Shown piece by piece: positions 16,480 to 25,783 of a stretch of 64,000 nucleotides of DNA. Position numbers and translations under genes: made by a program. The stretch is taken from the NCBI RefSeq assembly GCF_004519335.1, contig NZ_SOZD01000011.1, positions 1 through 64,000 on the forward strand, written 5' to 3'. A model generated the notes under the pieces. The model saw only the letters and a list, made by a program, of their open reading frames with translations, did not search any database and was not told where the DNA came from. Position 1 is the first letter of the stretch. Each line of letters starts with the position of its first letter. The stretch comes from Jiella endophytica (lineage in GTDB: Bacteria > Pseudomonadota > Alphaproteobacteria > Rhizobiales > Rhizobiaceae).

Positions 16480-18801
16480 ATGAGCCTTTGGGCCCGCTTC
16501 GTCATCGCCATGGCGGCGCTGATCGCCGTGACCGCTGCCGCGGTCGGCTCGCTGAGCTACAACCATCTGCGCGATCTCGTGGTGCCCCGCGAACTGGACC
16601 GGATGGCGCTGCATCTGCAGGTCACCTCCGCGCCGCTTCCAGCCATCGTCAACGCTGCCGCAGACGACGTTCTTGTCGCGGCGGCGAGCAGCGCAGCCAG
16701 GGGGGTCGTGCGGGCGGGCCACAATGGCGGGATCGATCCGGTGGACGGCGTCGCCGGCACCGTATGGCGGGAGCGCCTCGCCGCCATCTTCCTGCGCCAG
16801 ATGTCGGCCGAGCCGCGCTATCTGCAGTTCAGGCTGATCGGCAACGACGACGGCGGGCGCGAGATCGTGCGCGTCGAGAGGAAGGCCGGCAAGTTGCAGA
16901 TGACACCGCGGGACGAGCTCCAGCAGAAGGGCGACCGCGACTATTTCCGCCAGGCGATCACGCTTCAGGACGGTGCCATCTCGGTCTCGCCCATCGAGCT
17001 GAATGTCGAGCGCGGCGAGATCGAGGATCCGCCGCAGCCGGTCATCCGGGTCTCGACGCCGATGCTTGCGGAGGACGGCGAGCCCTTCGGCATTCTCATC
17101 ATCAATGTCGACCTCGCGGCGATCTTTACCGACATGGAAGCCGAGATGGAGCCGGATCGCTCGCTCTATGTCGTCAACGCGCAGGGCGACTATCTCCTGT
17201 CGCCGGACCGGACCCACGATTTCGCCTTCCAGCGCGGCAGCGGCACCGCCCGGATCGGCGATGATTTCCCCGTCCTCGCCTCGGTGATCGCCGCGCGCCA
17301 GACGCTGGCGGAGGTGACGGAGGACAATGCGGGCGAGGCCTTCGGCGTCGTTCTGAAGCCGGTGACGCTCGCCGGGACGGGGCCGATCTTCGTTGCCGAG
17401 GCGATCCCCTACGAAACGCTCACCGCCGTCGCCGAGCGGGCGCAGCAGCCGATCCTGATCGGCGCGCTGGTCGCCACATGCGGCGCCATCGTCATCGCGC
17501 TTCTCCTCGCCCGCGGCCTGGTGCGGCCGATCCGGGAGATGACCGTGGCGGCCGAAGCGATGGAGCGGGGCGAAACGCCGATACTGCCGACCCGGGCCAG
17601 CGGCGAGATCGGCACGCTCGCCCGCGCCTTCAAGAGCATGGCGACCGAGGTGGCCGACAAGCGTGCGTCGCTGTCCAAGGCGCTCGCGGAGCAGCGGCGG
17701 ATCAACGCCGAACTGCATGAGAAATCGGCCCGCGAGCGCCTGCTCGGCATGGCCGTCGACACCTCCGACGACGCCATCATCATTCACGACCTCGAAGGCC
17801 GGATCCAGACCTGGAACGAGGCCGCGACGCGCCTCTACGGCTACGGGCAGGACGAGGTGGTCGGGCAGAGGACCGAGCTGATCATCCCGCCCGACCGGCA
17901 CGACGAATTCTACGACCTTCTCGAAAAGGTCCGGGCCGGGGAGCGCGTGCGGCACTTCGAGACGGTTCGCTTGACGAAGGGAGGCGAAAGGGTCGACGTC
18001 TCGCTCTCGATCTCGCCGGTGCGGGACGAAACCGGAGAGCTGATCGGCGCCTCGAAGATTGCCCGCGACATCACCGAGCGCAAGCGCGCCGATGCCGAAC
18101 GGGCGACCCGCACGGAGGAATTGGCGCGCTCCAACTCCGAGCTCGAACAGTTCGCCTATATCGCCGCCCACGACCTGCAGGAGCCGTTGCGCATGGTGGC
18201 CAGTTACACCGAGCTTCTCTCCCAGCGCTACCAGGGCCAGCTGGACGAGCGGGCCGACAAGTACATCGGCTATGCCGTCGACGGCGCCAAGCGGATGAAG
18301 TTGCTGATCAACGATCTCCTGGCCTTCTCGCGGGTGAAGTCCCAGGGCCAGCCCTTCGCCGATGTCGATACGGAGGCCTTGCTGCGCTCGGTCGTCGCCT
18401 CCCTGCGCGGAGCGATCGAGGCAAGCGGCGCGCGGGTCGAGGTGAACGACATGCCGAACGTGACCGGCGACGAAGTGCAGCTCGGCCAGGTGTTCCAGAA
18501 CCTCATCGGCAACGCCATCAAGTTCCATTCCGGCGAGCCACCGAATATCTATGTGCGGGCGAAGAAGCGCGACGGCGTCTGGGTGTTCTCGGTCGCCGAC
18601 AACGGCATCGGCATCGACCGCAAATTCGCCGAGCGGATCTTCCAGATGTTCCAGCGCTTGCACGAGCGCGGCCGCTATGAAGGGAGCGGCATCGGCCTTG
18701 CGATCAGCAAGAAGATCGTCGAGCGTCATGGCGGCAAGATCTGGTTCGAATCCTCGCCGGGTATTGGGACCACGTTCTATTTCACCATCCCGGCAGCGTG
18801 A
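16480..18801 (+). CDS. Membrane sensor histidine kinase: dCache, HAMP, PAS, HisKA, HATPase
   Basis: The product is 773 aa. Membrane helices (about 5-27 and 330-350) frame a dCache-like ligand domain with DRDYFRQAI. A HAMP segment (about 352-405, RPIREMTVAAEAMERGE), a PAS domain (about 420-540), and a phytochrome-type HisKA with IAAHDLQEPLRMVASYTELL follow. The ATPase domain has NLIGNAIKFH, DNGIGID and GSGIGLAI. The start could also be the TTG at 16393, which adds 29 residues; I prefer the ATG because the hydrophobic anchor follows it directly. It is followed after 9 bases by an Rcp1-like receiver. Confidence 0.9.
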   Translation: MSLWARFVIAMAALIAVTAAAVGSLSYNHLRDLVVPRELDRMALHLQVTSAPLPAIVNAAADDVLVAAASSAARGVVRAGHNGGIDPVDGVAGTVWRERLAAIFLRQMSAEPRYLQFRLIGNDDGGREIVRVERKAGKLQMTPRDELQQKGDRDYFRQAITLQDGAISVSPIELNVERGEIEDPPQPVIRVSTPMLAEDGEPFGILIINVDLAAIFTDMEAEMEPDRSLYVVNAQGDYLLSPDRTHDFAFQRGSGTARIGDDFPVLASVIAARQTLAEVTEDNAGEAFGVVLKPVTLAGTGPIFVAEAIPYETLTAVAERAQQPILIGALVATCGAIVIALLLARGLVRPIREMTVAAEAMERGETPILPTRASGEIGTLARAFKSMATEVADKRASLSKALAEQRRINAELHEKSARERLLGMAVDTSDDAIIIHDLEGRIQTWNEAATRLYGYGQDEVVGQRTELIIPPDRHDEFYDLLEKVRAGERVRHFETVRLTKGGERVDVSLSISPVRDETGELIGASKIARDITERKRADAERATRTEELARSNSELEQFAYIAAHDLQEPLRMVASYTELLSQRYQGQLDERADKYIGYAVDGAKRMKLLINDLLAFSRVKSQGQPFADVDTEALLRSVVASLRGAIEASGARVEVNDMPNVTGDEVQLGQVFQNLIGNAIKFHSGEPPNIYVRAKKRDGVWVFSVADNGIGIDRKFAERIFQMFQRLHERGRYEGSGIGLAISKKIVERHGGKIWFESSPGIGTTFYFTIPAA

Positions 18802-18810
18802 GGGGACGCC

Positions 18811-19245
18811 ATGCAGGACGCGATCAAGGTGCTCCTCGTCGAGGACAATCCGGCCGACGCGGATCTGACCGTCGAGACCTTCGAAGTCAGCAAGCTGAAG
18901 ATCGACCTGTCGATCGCGGTCGACGGCGTCGAGGCGCTGGCCTTTCTCAGGGACAAGTCGCGTTACGCGATCCCCGGCATGCAGCCGGACCTCATCCTCC
19001 TCGACCTCAACCTGCCGCGAAAGGGCGGCCACGAGCTTCTGGCGGATTTGAAGGCCGACGACGGGCTGCGTCACCTCCCGGTGGTGATCCTGACCTCGTC
19101 CGAAGCCGAACAGGACATCGTCGCGACCTATGCCAAGGGGGCCAATTGCTACGTGACCAAGCCGGTCGATCTCGTCGCCTTCCAGAAGATCGTCCAGGCG
19201 ATCGAGGATTTCTGGTTCACCGTGGTGAGGCTGCCGACGCGCTGA
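18811..19245 (+). CDS. Single-domain response regulator (Rcp1-like)
   Basis: The product is 144 aa, a lone receiver with [39 protein letters not shown] and YVTKPVDL. It lies 9 bases after the kinase gene with GAGGGG before the ATG, so kinase and receiver are an operon pair. This repeats the architecture of the minus-strand pair at 9229-11537. Confidence 0.92.
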   Translation: MQDAIKVLLVEDNPADADLTVETFEVSKLKIDLSIAVDGVEALAFLRDKSRYAIPGMQPDLILLDLNLPRKGGHELLADLKADDGLRHLPVVILTSSEAEQDIVATYAKGANCYVTKPVDLVAFQKIVQAIEDFWFTVVRLPTR

Positions 19246-19424
19246 AAACCTGCACCGGGTGACGCAAGAGCGCCGCACGTCCGATGGGACGCGCAGCGTA
19301 CGCTCCAACTCATTCGATCACCGTATCGCGCTTTCCGAAAATCGAATCCGATATTCGGGCCGATGCTGTGGGCGGTTCAGACGGTGTCCGCGACACCCCG
19401 TTGCGACACTTTGTCGCCTGCCGG

Positions 19425-19901
19425 TCAGTGCGTGCGCGGCTGCGCGTCCGCCGAAGACAGGCGGATCTGGCGTTTCAGATAGTGGTCCGCGAGGCGGACG
19501 GGCGCATCACCGGCGGGTCGCCGCCCCCGGGTCGCCGCCTCGAGCGCGTCCATCAGCTGCGCCGGGGTGAAGGGCTTGTGGAGCGAGGCGGAAGCTCCGA
19601 GTTTGACCGCCATCTGGAGGAAATCGACGCTGCCATCGCTTCCCGGCGGCACCGCCTGGCCGGAAATCGCGATGATCGGCAAATTCGGAAAGTCGTTGCG
19701 CATCAGCTGGATCGTCGCGATCCCGTCGAGATCCGGCATGAAGATGTCGATCACGATGGCGTCGAAGTGATGCTCGCGCAGGAGCTCCAGCGCCTGGCAG
19801 CCGCCCTCCGCCGAGCGACTGAGATAGCCGCGCGCCTTGAGGATGGCCTCGATGGCGCGGCGGACGTCGGCCCTGTCGTCAACGATGAGTATGCGCGGCA
19901 T
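19425..19901 (-). CDS. Single-domain response regulator
   Basis: The product is 158 aa: one receiver (ILIVDDRADVRRAIE, AIVIDIFMPDLDGIATI, ISGQ, LHKPFTPAQL) with a short basic tail. The start is the ATG at 19901 because GGAGGGCAT directly precedes it; the frame extends to 19964 without support. It is a single gene with no kinase beside it in the same direction. Confidence 0.88.
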   Translation of the reverse strand: MPRILIVDDRADVRRAIEAILKARGYLSRSAEGGCQALELLREHHFDAIVIDIFMPDLDGIATIQLMRNDFPNLPIIAISGQAVPPGSDGSVDFLQMAVKLGASASLHKPFTPAQLMDALEAATRGRRPAGDAPVRLADHYLKRQIRLSSADAQPRTH

Positions 19902-20629
19902 ATGCCCTCCTCGAGTGGCGGCGGTTCGAGTATTCGCCCGAAAGGCGCAAAGCTTTCCGGGCATGCGCCAAGTCTATCCCATACGCATTTCCCGCCTGGC
20001 ACTGCGGGCCGGGATGCTCCGGCTCTCCAATCCAACTGCACGATCGATAAAAGTTCAAAGTCGATCGGCGGACGATGCGGCGGTGCACTCGCATACGCTC
20101 GAAACAATGTCCGGTCGGCCCCTCCGCGCCCGGATTATCCTTTGTGGCGTCGCCGCTTCTCGGCGGGGAGCCGCTCCCAGGGTGGCAACGGACGCCGGAA
20201 CCGCCGGCCTGACTGCCGGATCGTGGGAGGACGCATACGGCGACGTTTCACGCAACCGACGCCATCGCATCGACAGAATCGATGTTAACAGAATCTCAAT
20301 AAAATACAATATTGCTGAGAATATAATCTTTCTCAATCTCTATAACCATAATTTTGTCTTACATTTTTCACAGTTCACACCTGACGATATATTCTCGGGC
20401 ATGGTGCACCGCACAATCTATCGGCCTCATCTCACCGACACTTGAAATCTGATTGTTCGCATTACGAATTTAGTGGCGCCCTTACGGGAAATAGAAGTCG
20501 CCGGAATTGTTGGAAATTCTTTTGTGCATTGCTGCTCATCTGACATTGTGCGAAGGTGACTTCCAGCGTTAGATTGCGTCGCAGCGACAGGCGCGCAACC
20601 GTGGCATCCGACCGGTGAATGGGAGGCCG
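19902..20629. other. 728-base region upstream of the kai-like operon
   Basis: No gene is recognised. Bases 20,280-20,480 are AT-rich and are the likely control region of the operon starting at 20,630, leaving a leader of over 200 bases. Short frames on both strands here have no recognisable content. Confidence 0.5.
20365..20393 (+). promoter_or_regulatory. Possible promoter of the kai-like operon
   Basis: TTTTCA (20365-20370) and TATATT (20388-20393) are separated by 17 bases in an AT-rich stretch. They resemble a sigma-70 promoter. The site would give a leader of about 230 bases, so it is only a candidate. Confidence 0.25.
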
Positions 20630-21502
20630 ATGGGACAAGAAGACAAGAAACTGTCGCAGCTGACCGAAGCAACGGCCCTGCAGACACGCGTCCTGCTTCT
20701 CGTCGAAGACAATCTTGCCGATGCCGAACTCGTCCGCGAGATGCTCGACTCGGGGGATAATGACGCCAACTACGACGTCCAGCACGTGTCGATGCTGTCA
20801 GAAGCCAGGGAGTTGCTGACCTCCGGCCGGGTGGACGTCATTCTCCTCGATCTGCGGCTGCCCGATGCGATCGGCGTCGAGGCGGTAAAGACCGTCCAGT
20901 CGCTTTCGGAGGAAACGCCGATCATCGTCCTGACCGGGATGGAGGACGAGGCCCTCGCGCTGCAATGCATCGACGCCGGCGCGCAGGACTATCTCAGCAA
21001 GGACGAGCTGAAGCCCCGGCTGCTGCGGCGGACCATCGGCTACGCCGTGGCGCGGCTGCGCGAGGCCCAGCTTCGCGAGATGCAGTCGCTGCTCAGCCGC
21101 TACCGCGCCCTTTCCTCGTCCGGCTCGCGGACCAGCGTGACGGCCAGCGTCGCCGGCGTCGGTTCGATGCGCGACAGGGACCCGATGATGTTCGAGCGCC
21201 TCGTCGTGGACTATGGTGATCTACTGGAGAAATACATCGAACAACTCACATATAAGAAAGACCGGCCGAACGATCTGATGGGCCGCATCTCCAGCGCCAT
21301 CGGCGATGCCGGCGGCGGCCCGCGCGACCTGCTGGATGTCCACGTCGCGTCGCTCGAGCTGGCGGTTCAGGGCGTCACCATGGAGCGCGGCCGTGCGATC
21401 GTGTTGGAGGGGCGCCTGCTGGCGCTGGAAATGATGGGGTTGCTCGTCGACTATTACCGAACCGGGAACAGACGCTGCTTCACCCTCGGAGATCCGACAT
21501 GA
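20630..21502 (+). CDS. Receiver protein with KaiA-like C-terminal domain (KaiA3-like)
   Basis: The product is 290 aa. Residues 19-140 are an intact receiver domain: E26/D27, phosphoacceptor D74 in [10 protein letters not shown]102 and K124. After a Ser/Thr-rich linker, residues 185-282 are all-helical. They align by eye with the KaiA C-terminal dimer domain: [13 protein letters not shown] matches KVVEIHMELMDEF, and [19 protein letters not shown] matches LDYRLTLIDVIAHLCEMYR of Synechococcus KaiA. A receiver fused to this domain is the layout of KaiA3 of Synechocystis. It is the first gene of the operon, and its stop overlaps the kaiB start (ATGA). The role as a KaiC regulator is inferred. Confidence 0.75.
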   Translation: MGQEDKKLSQLTEATALQTRVLLLVEDNLADAELVREMLDSGDNDANYDVQHVSMLSEARELLTSGRVDVILLDLRLPDAIGVEAVKTVQSLSEETPIIVLTGMEDEALALQCIDAGAQDYLSKDELKPRLLRRTIGYAVARLREAQLREMQSLLSRYRALSSSGSRTSVTASVAGVGSMRDRDPMMFERLVVDYGDLLEKYIEQLTYKKDRPNDLMGRISSAIGDAGGGPRDLLDVHVASLELAVQGVTMERGRAIVLEGRLLALEMMGLLVDYYRTGNRRCFTLGDPT

Positions 21503-21792
21503 CCTACCGGCTGCGCCTCTTCATTACCGGACGGACGCCGCATTCGATCCGGGCGCTCGAGAACCTCCAGGAGATCTGCGAGACGGAGCTGAGCGGCCGC
21601 TACGAGGTGGAGATCATCGACGTCCTCGAAAATCCCGCCATCGCCAATGTCGACAAGATCCTCGCCACGCCCACCCTGGTGCGCAAGCTGCCCGAGCCGG
21701 TGCGCAAGATCATCGGCGACCTCAGCGACCGCGAGAAGGTTCTTCTCGGCCTCGACATCTACAATTCCGACTTTGAGCGGACTTCGAACTGA
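21499..21792 (+). CDS. kaiB: Circadian clock protein KaiB
   Basis: The product is 97 aa, close to the 102 aa of cyanobacterial KaiB. It reads [20 protein letters not shown] at the start (thioredoxin-like half), then [40 protein letters not shown] and GLDIY. These blocks are nearly identical to KaiB of Synechococcus. KaiB binds the CI ring of KaiC after a fold switch and opposes KaiA. It overlaps the KaiA-like gene by 4 bases and is followed after 12 bases by kaiC. It resembles the true KaiB type rather than the distant KaiB-like domains of kinases. Confidence 0.95.
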   Translation: MTYRLRLFITGRTPHSIRALENLQEICETELSGRYEVEIIDVLENPAIANVDKILATPTLVRKLPEPVRKIIGDLSDREKVLLGLDIYNSDFERTSN

Positions 21793-21804
21793 GCAGGAAG
21801 TGCA

Positions 21805-23337
21805 ATGTCAGAACAGACCGCCTGGGAGATCGCACGACTGGAGACCGGCATTCCTGGTTTCGATCAGGTGTCCAATGGCGGTCTACCGAAGAACCGAACG
21901 TCGGTCGTCGCCGGTACCGCCGGCAGCGGCAAGACTGTCCTGGCGCTGCAATTCCTCATGTCCGGGGTTCGCAACTATGACGAGGGCGGCGTCTTCGTCA
22001 CTTTCGAGGAAAGCCCGGAAGACCTCATTTACAATGTCAAATCGTTCGGATGGGATCTCGACGGACTCCTCAGGCGCAAGAAGATCGCCGTTGTCGACGC
22101 AACGCCCGATCCCGGCGAAATCAATGTCGAGGCAGGCAGCTTCGATCTCACCGCGCTGCTGGCGCGGATCGAGAACGGCGTGCGCGAGGTCAACGCCAAG
22201 CGGGTGATCCTCGATGCGATCGGCGCCCTCTTCCCCCAGTTCACCGATTCCAGCACCGTCCGGCGCGAGTTGCACCGGATCGCCGCCGGCCTCAGGAAGC
22301 TCGGTGTCACCACGCTGATCACCATGGAGCGGCTGGACGAGGAAGGTGGCGTCGGCCGTTTCGGCGTCGAGGAATTCGTCGCCGACAACGTCATCATCCT
22401 GCGCAACCGGCTCGACCAGGAAAAGCGCCGGCGCACGATCGAGATCCTGAAGTTCCGCGGCTGCATGCACCAGAAAGGCGAATATACCTTCACGGTCGAC
22501 GCCTCCGAAGGCATCAGCATCCTGCCGCTGTCGGCCATCGAGCTGAAGCAGAGTTCCTCCGACAAGCGCGTCTCCTCCGGCGTCGAAGAGCTCGACCGGA
22601 TGTGCAGTGGCGGCATGTATCGCGACTCGATCATCCTCGTCAGCGGCGCCACCGGCACCGGCAAGACGCTGACCGTCACCCACTACGTCAAGGCGGCGAT
22701 CGAGGCCGGCGAGCGGGCGCTGCTGTTCGGCTCGGAGGAAAGCCGCGAACAGCTCACGCGCAACGCCCGCTCCTGGGGCGTCGACTTCGAGGGCGCCGAA
22801 AAGGCCGGGCTGCTGCGCATTGTCTGCCGCTACCCCGAGATCATGGGCCTCGAGGACCATCTGTTGCAGATGCGCCGGGACATCGGGGACTTCAAACCCT
22901 CGCGCATCGCCGTCGACAGCATGTCCGCCTTCGAGCTTGCCGGCTCGCGGCGTTCCTTCCGCGAATTCGTCATCGGCCTCACCAGCCACATCAAGCATCT
23001 CGAGATCACCGGGCTGATCACCAACACGACGCCGATGCTGATGGGCGGCGAATCGATCACCGAAACCCACATTTCGACGATCACCGATACGATCATCCTG
23101 TTGCGCTACGTCGAGCTGCACGGCGAGATGCGCCGCGGCCTGGCGATCCTGAAGATGCGCGGCACCCAGCACGAGAAGGACATCCGCGAATACGTCATCG
23201 ACGGCACCGGCATGCATATCAGGGAACCGTTCCGCGGCATCCATGGCATTCTCACCGGAACGCCGACCTACATGTTCTCTCGCGAGCGGGACAATCTGAG
23301 CGACATGTTCAGCGCCGGTCCGCGCCCCACCATCTGA
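21805..23337 (+). CDS. kaiC: Circadian clock ATPase/autokinase KaiC
   Basis: The product is 510 aa with two RecA-like domains. CI has Walker A GTAGSGKT (37-44) and catalytic E68/E69 in VTFEES. CII has Walker A GATGTGKT (281-288) and E311/E312 in GSEES. The CII phosphorylation cluster is kept: T419, S424 and T425 in SITETHISTITDT, equal to T426, S431 and T432 of Synechococcus KaiC. The A-loop region (about 480-490, GILTGTPTYM) and a 20-residue tail, where KaiA docks in cyanobacteria, are present. AGGAAG lies 4 bases before the ATG. Together this argues for an active kinase/phosphatase/ATPase rather than a RadA-like paralogue. Confidence 0.95.
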   Translation: MSEQTAWEIARLETGIPGFDQVSNGGLPKNRTSVVAGTAGSGKTVLALQFLMSGVRNYDEGGVFVTFEESPEDLIYNVKSFGWDLDGLLRRKKIAVVDATPDPGEINVEAGSFDLTALLARIENGVREVNAKRVILDAIGALFPQFTDSSTVRRELHRIAAGLRKLGVTTLITMERLDEEGGVGRFGVEEFVADNVIILRNRLDQEKRRRTIEILKFRGCMHQKGEYTFTVDASEGISILPLSAIELKQSSSDKRVSSGVEELDRMCSGGMYRDSIILVSGATGTGKTLTVTHYVKAAIEAGERALLFGSEESREQLTRNARSWGVDFEGAEKAGLLRIVCRYPEIMGLEDHLLQMRRDIGDFKPSRIAVDSMSAFELAGSRRSFREFVIGLTSHIKHLEITGLITNTTPMLMGGESITETHISTITDTIILLRYVELHGEMRRGLAILKMRGTQHEKDIREYVIDGTGMHIREPFRGIHGILTGTPTYMFSRERDNLSDMFSAGPRPTI

Positions 23338-23352
23338 GGCTCGCGCCGCGCG

Positions 23353-25203
23353 ATGGCCGAGCTCTATCGCCTGCTTCTGGTCGAGGACAATCCCGGCGAC
23401 GCCGAACTCGCTCGCGATTGGATCGCCGGCATCCTCGACATGAAGATCGACGTCGAGAATGTCGTCACGCTGCGCAATGCGATCACGGCGCTGTCGGATG
23501 GCGCCTTCGACGGCATCATCCTCGATCTGAACCTGCCGGACAGCACCGGCGCGGCGACCCTCGACAACCTCGTCCCGGCCTGCCCAAACACGCCGATCGT
23601 CATCTTTGCCGGATCAAACACGGCGCTTGACCTTACCGCGTTGAACCACGGCGCCGGCGTGCTGGAGATCGTGGCGAAAGACGACAACCCGGACGTCCTT
23701 CTCACTCAGAGCGTCCGCTCGATGCTGAAGCATGCGAGCGCCGAGCGCCATCACGATCAGTTCCGCAGCCTGGTGACGGTGATGCCCGACGCCGTGGTGG
23801 TGACCAACCGCGCCGGGGTCGTCCAGTTTCTCAATCCGGCGGCCAAGTCACTTCTCGGCAAGAGCGAGGACGACTTCCTCGGCGAGATCATCAACTTTGC
23901 CGTCGCCTCCGACCGCCCCTCCGACCTCGACATCTTGAGGACTGGCGGGCGCCGCTCGGTGGAGCTGCGCGTCGCCGAATGCACCTGGGACTACCGCCCT
24001 GCCCTTCTCGCCACCATGCGCGACGTCACCGAGGAGCGGCAGTTGTCGGAGCGGCTGCGCCAGACCCAGAAAATGGAGGCGCTCGGGCTTTTGGCGGGCG
24101 GCGTCGCCCATGACATCAACAACCTGCTTCTCGTCGTCATGCTCTATGCCGACATGATCCGCAGCGCCGAGGCTCCGGCTCTCTTCGCCAACGAGGCCGG
24201 GGAGATCGTCGATGCCGTCGAGCGGGCCCAGGCCCTGACTCGCCAGCTGCTCACCTTCTCCCGCCGCCAGCCGATCGAGCGAAAAGTGATCAGCATCGCC
24301 GACATCGTCGTCGGCATCCACTCGATGCTGCGCCGCCTGATGCCGGTGGAGATCGAGATCACCTCGCTGATCGACGACGACGTGTGGTCCACCATCGGCG
24401 ACACCAACCAGATCGAGCAGGTGCTGATGAACCTCGCGGTGAACGCCCGGGACGCGATGCCGGACGGCGGACGCTTCACCATCGGCCTCGAGAACCGGAC
24501 CCTCGCCGAGACCACCGACGGCGCGTCCCCCGGCGACTATCTCTGCCTGACGGTCACCGACGAGGGGTCGGGAATCGCCGATGCCGACCGCGAGCGGATC
24601 TTCGAGCCCTTCTTCACCACCAAGCCGCGCGGCCAGGGCACCGGCCTCGGGCTGGCGACGTCCTACGCCATCGTCGCCCAAATGGGCGGCCATATCCTCC
24701 TCGACACGACGGTCGGCGCCGGCACCACCTTCACCATCCTCCTGCCCCGCGCGGAGAAGGCGACGGGTGCAGAGACCGACACCGCCATGCCGGCGAACCG
24801 GCTCGGGGGCCACGAGACCGTGCTCGTGGTGGACGATGACCAGGCCGTCGCGCGGGCCGCCCGCCACATCCTCGAGGTCAACGGCTATGCGGTTCACGCC
24901 GCGGCCAATGGCGCCGAGGCCCAGAATCTCCTCGACAAGGGCGAGCTTAGCGTCGACCTCGTCCTCAGCGACGTCGTCATGCCGCTCGTCGGCGGTCCGG
25001 AACTCGGCCGCTACGTCATCGAGCGCTTTCCCGACCTGCCGGTCGTCTTCATGACCGGCTACAGCGACCACCCGATCACCCGCCAGGATGGCGAGAGCAC
25101 GATCGAGGGCTGCCCGGTGCTTTTGAAACCCTTCCGTCCGCAGGCGCTTCTGTCGCTGGTGCGCAGCGTCCTCGACGACCGCGGGGCTCAGGGCCGGGCC
25201 TGA
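23353..25203 (+). CDS. Hybrid histidine kinase (REC-PAS-HisKA-HATPase-REC) in the kai operon
   Basis: The product is 616 aa and soluble. An N-terminal receiver (about 5-125, [24 protein letters not shown]) is followed by a PAS domain (about 135-225), HisKA with the His in [14 protein letters not shown], an ATPase domain ([29 protein letters not shown]) and a C-terminal receiver (about 485-605, [22 protein letters not shown]). It begins 15 bases after kaiC, so it is in the same transcript. It lacks the KaiB-like sensor of SasA, so if it reads KaiC it must do so differently. Output role is inferred from position only. Confidence 0.9.
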   Translation: MAELYRLLLVEDNPGDAELARDWIAGILDMKIDVENVVTLRNAITALSDGAFDGIILDLNLPDSTGAATLDNLVPACPNTPIVIFAGSNTALDLTALNHGAGVLEIVAKDDNPDVLLTQSVRSMLKHASAERHHDQFRSLVTVMPDAVVVTNRAGVVQFLNPAAKSLLGKSEDDFLGEIINFAVASDRPSDLDILRTGGRRSVELRVAECTWDYRPALLATMRDVTEERQLSERLRQTQKMEALGLLAGGVAHDINNLLLVVMLYADMIRSAEAPALFANEAGEIVDAVERAQALTRQLLTFSRRQPIERKVISIADIVVGIHSMLRRLMPVEIEITSLIDDDVWSTIGDTNQIEQVLMNLAVNARDAMPDGGRFTIGLENRTLAETTDGASPGDYLCLTVTDEGSGIADADRERIFEPFFTTKPRGQGTGLGLATSYAIVAQMGGHILLDTTVGAGTTFTILLPRAEKATGAETDTAMPANRLGGHETVLVVDDDQAVARAARHILEVNGYAVHAAANGAEAQNLLDKGELSVDLVLSDVVMPLVGGPELGRYVIERFPDLPVVFMTGYSDHPITRQDGESTIEGCPVLLKPFRPQALLSLVRSVLDDRGAQGRA

Positions 25204-25783
25204 TCGGCCGGCCGGATTTCCCCGCATTCCGCGACATCCCCACCCGTTCTCTGTGACTTGGAAGTCGGCGATCCGACACGATATCGCGTTTACCGTGCTC
25301 ATAGACCGGCGATCGGGAAACGACCGCGCAACCGCGCCGCCGAATTGGCGCGCCGATGGGCATTCTGCGCGGCTTTCCTGCCCCAGAATTTCATCACAGA
25401 TGCGTGAAGAGTGGTGCGACAACTTGCCGGATTCACTGCATCTTCTGAGCGTGCGAGGACCGGCGCCTTAGCCACCGTAACGGCAGTTTCTTCGTGCGAC
25501 CATATGGCGCATATGATTTCTAAAACTGAATCAAGATCAGATTCTTAGATCGTTTGCTACTTCTGCCTATATTCATCGCGGTCATCGCGTCTCAACACAG
25601 AAATATCCTAAGATTTTGATAGTATCGTTTGCGTCATATCGGCGTATGCGATCGTCCGTCGTAGCTGCATTAGGTATATCTGCATATTCCTTCTGACGAA
25701 TTCCGCGTGGCAACTTCAAGACGCAGTCAAGCAAAGCGGCCCTGATTCTCAATCGGGCTGAAACGGGAAGGAACAGGAGTGAC
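25204..25783. other. 580-base region between the kai-like operon and marR
   Basis: No gene is recognised. Bases 25,490-25,700 are AT-rich and probably contain the marR promoter. No terminator with a clear T-run is seen after the kinase gene. Confidence 0.45.

Noticed and set aside
16372-19308. A 978-codon open frame on the minus strand
   Set aside because: It is antisense to the dCache kinase and the receiver gene, which have complete domain motifs. High GC at third positions produces such mirror frames. It has no family features.
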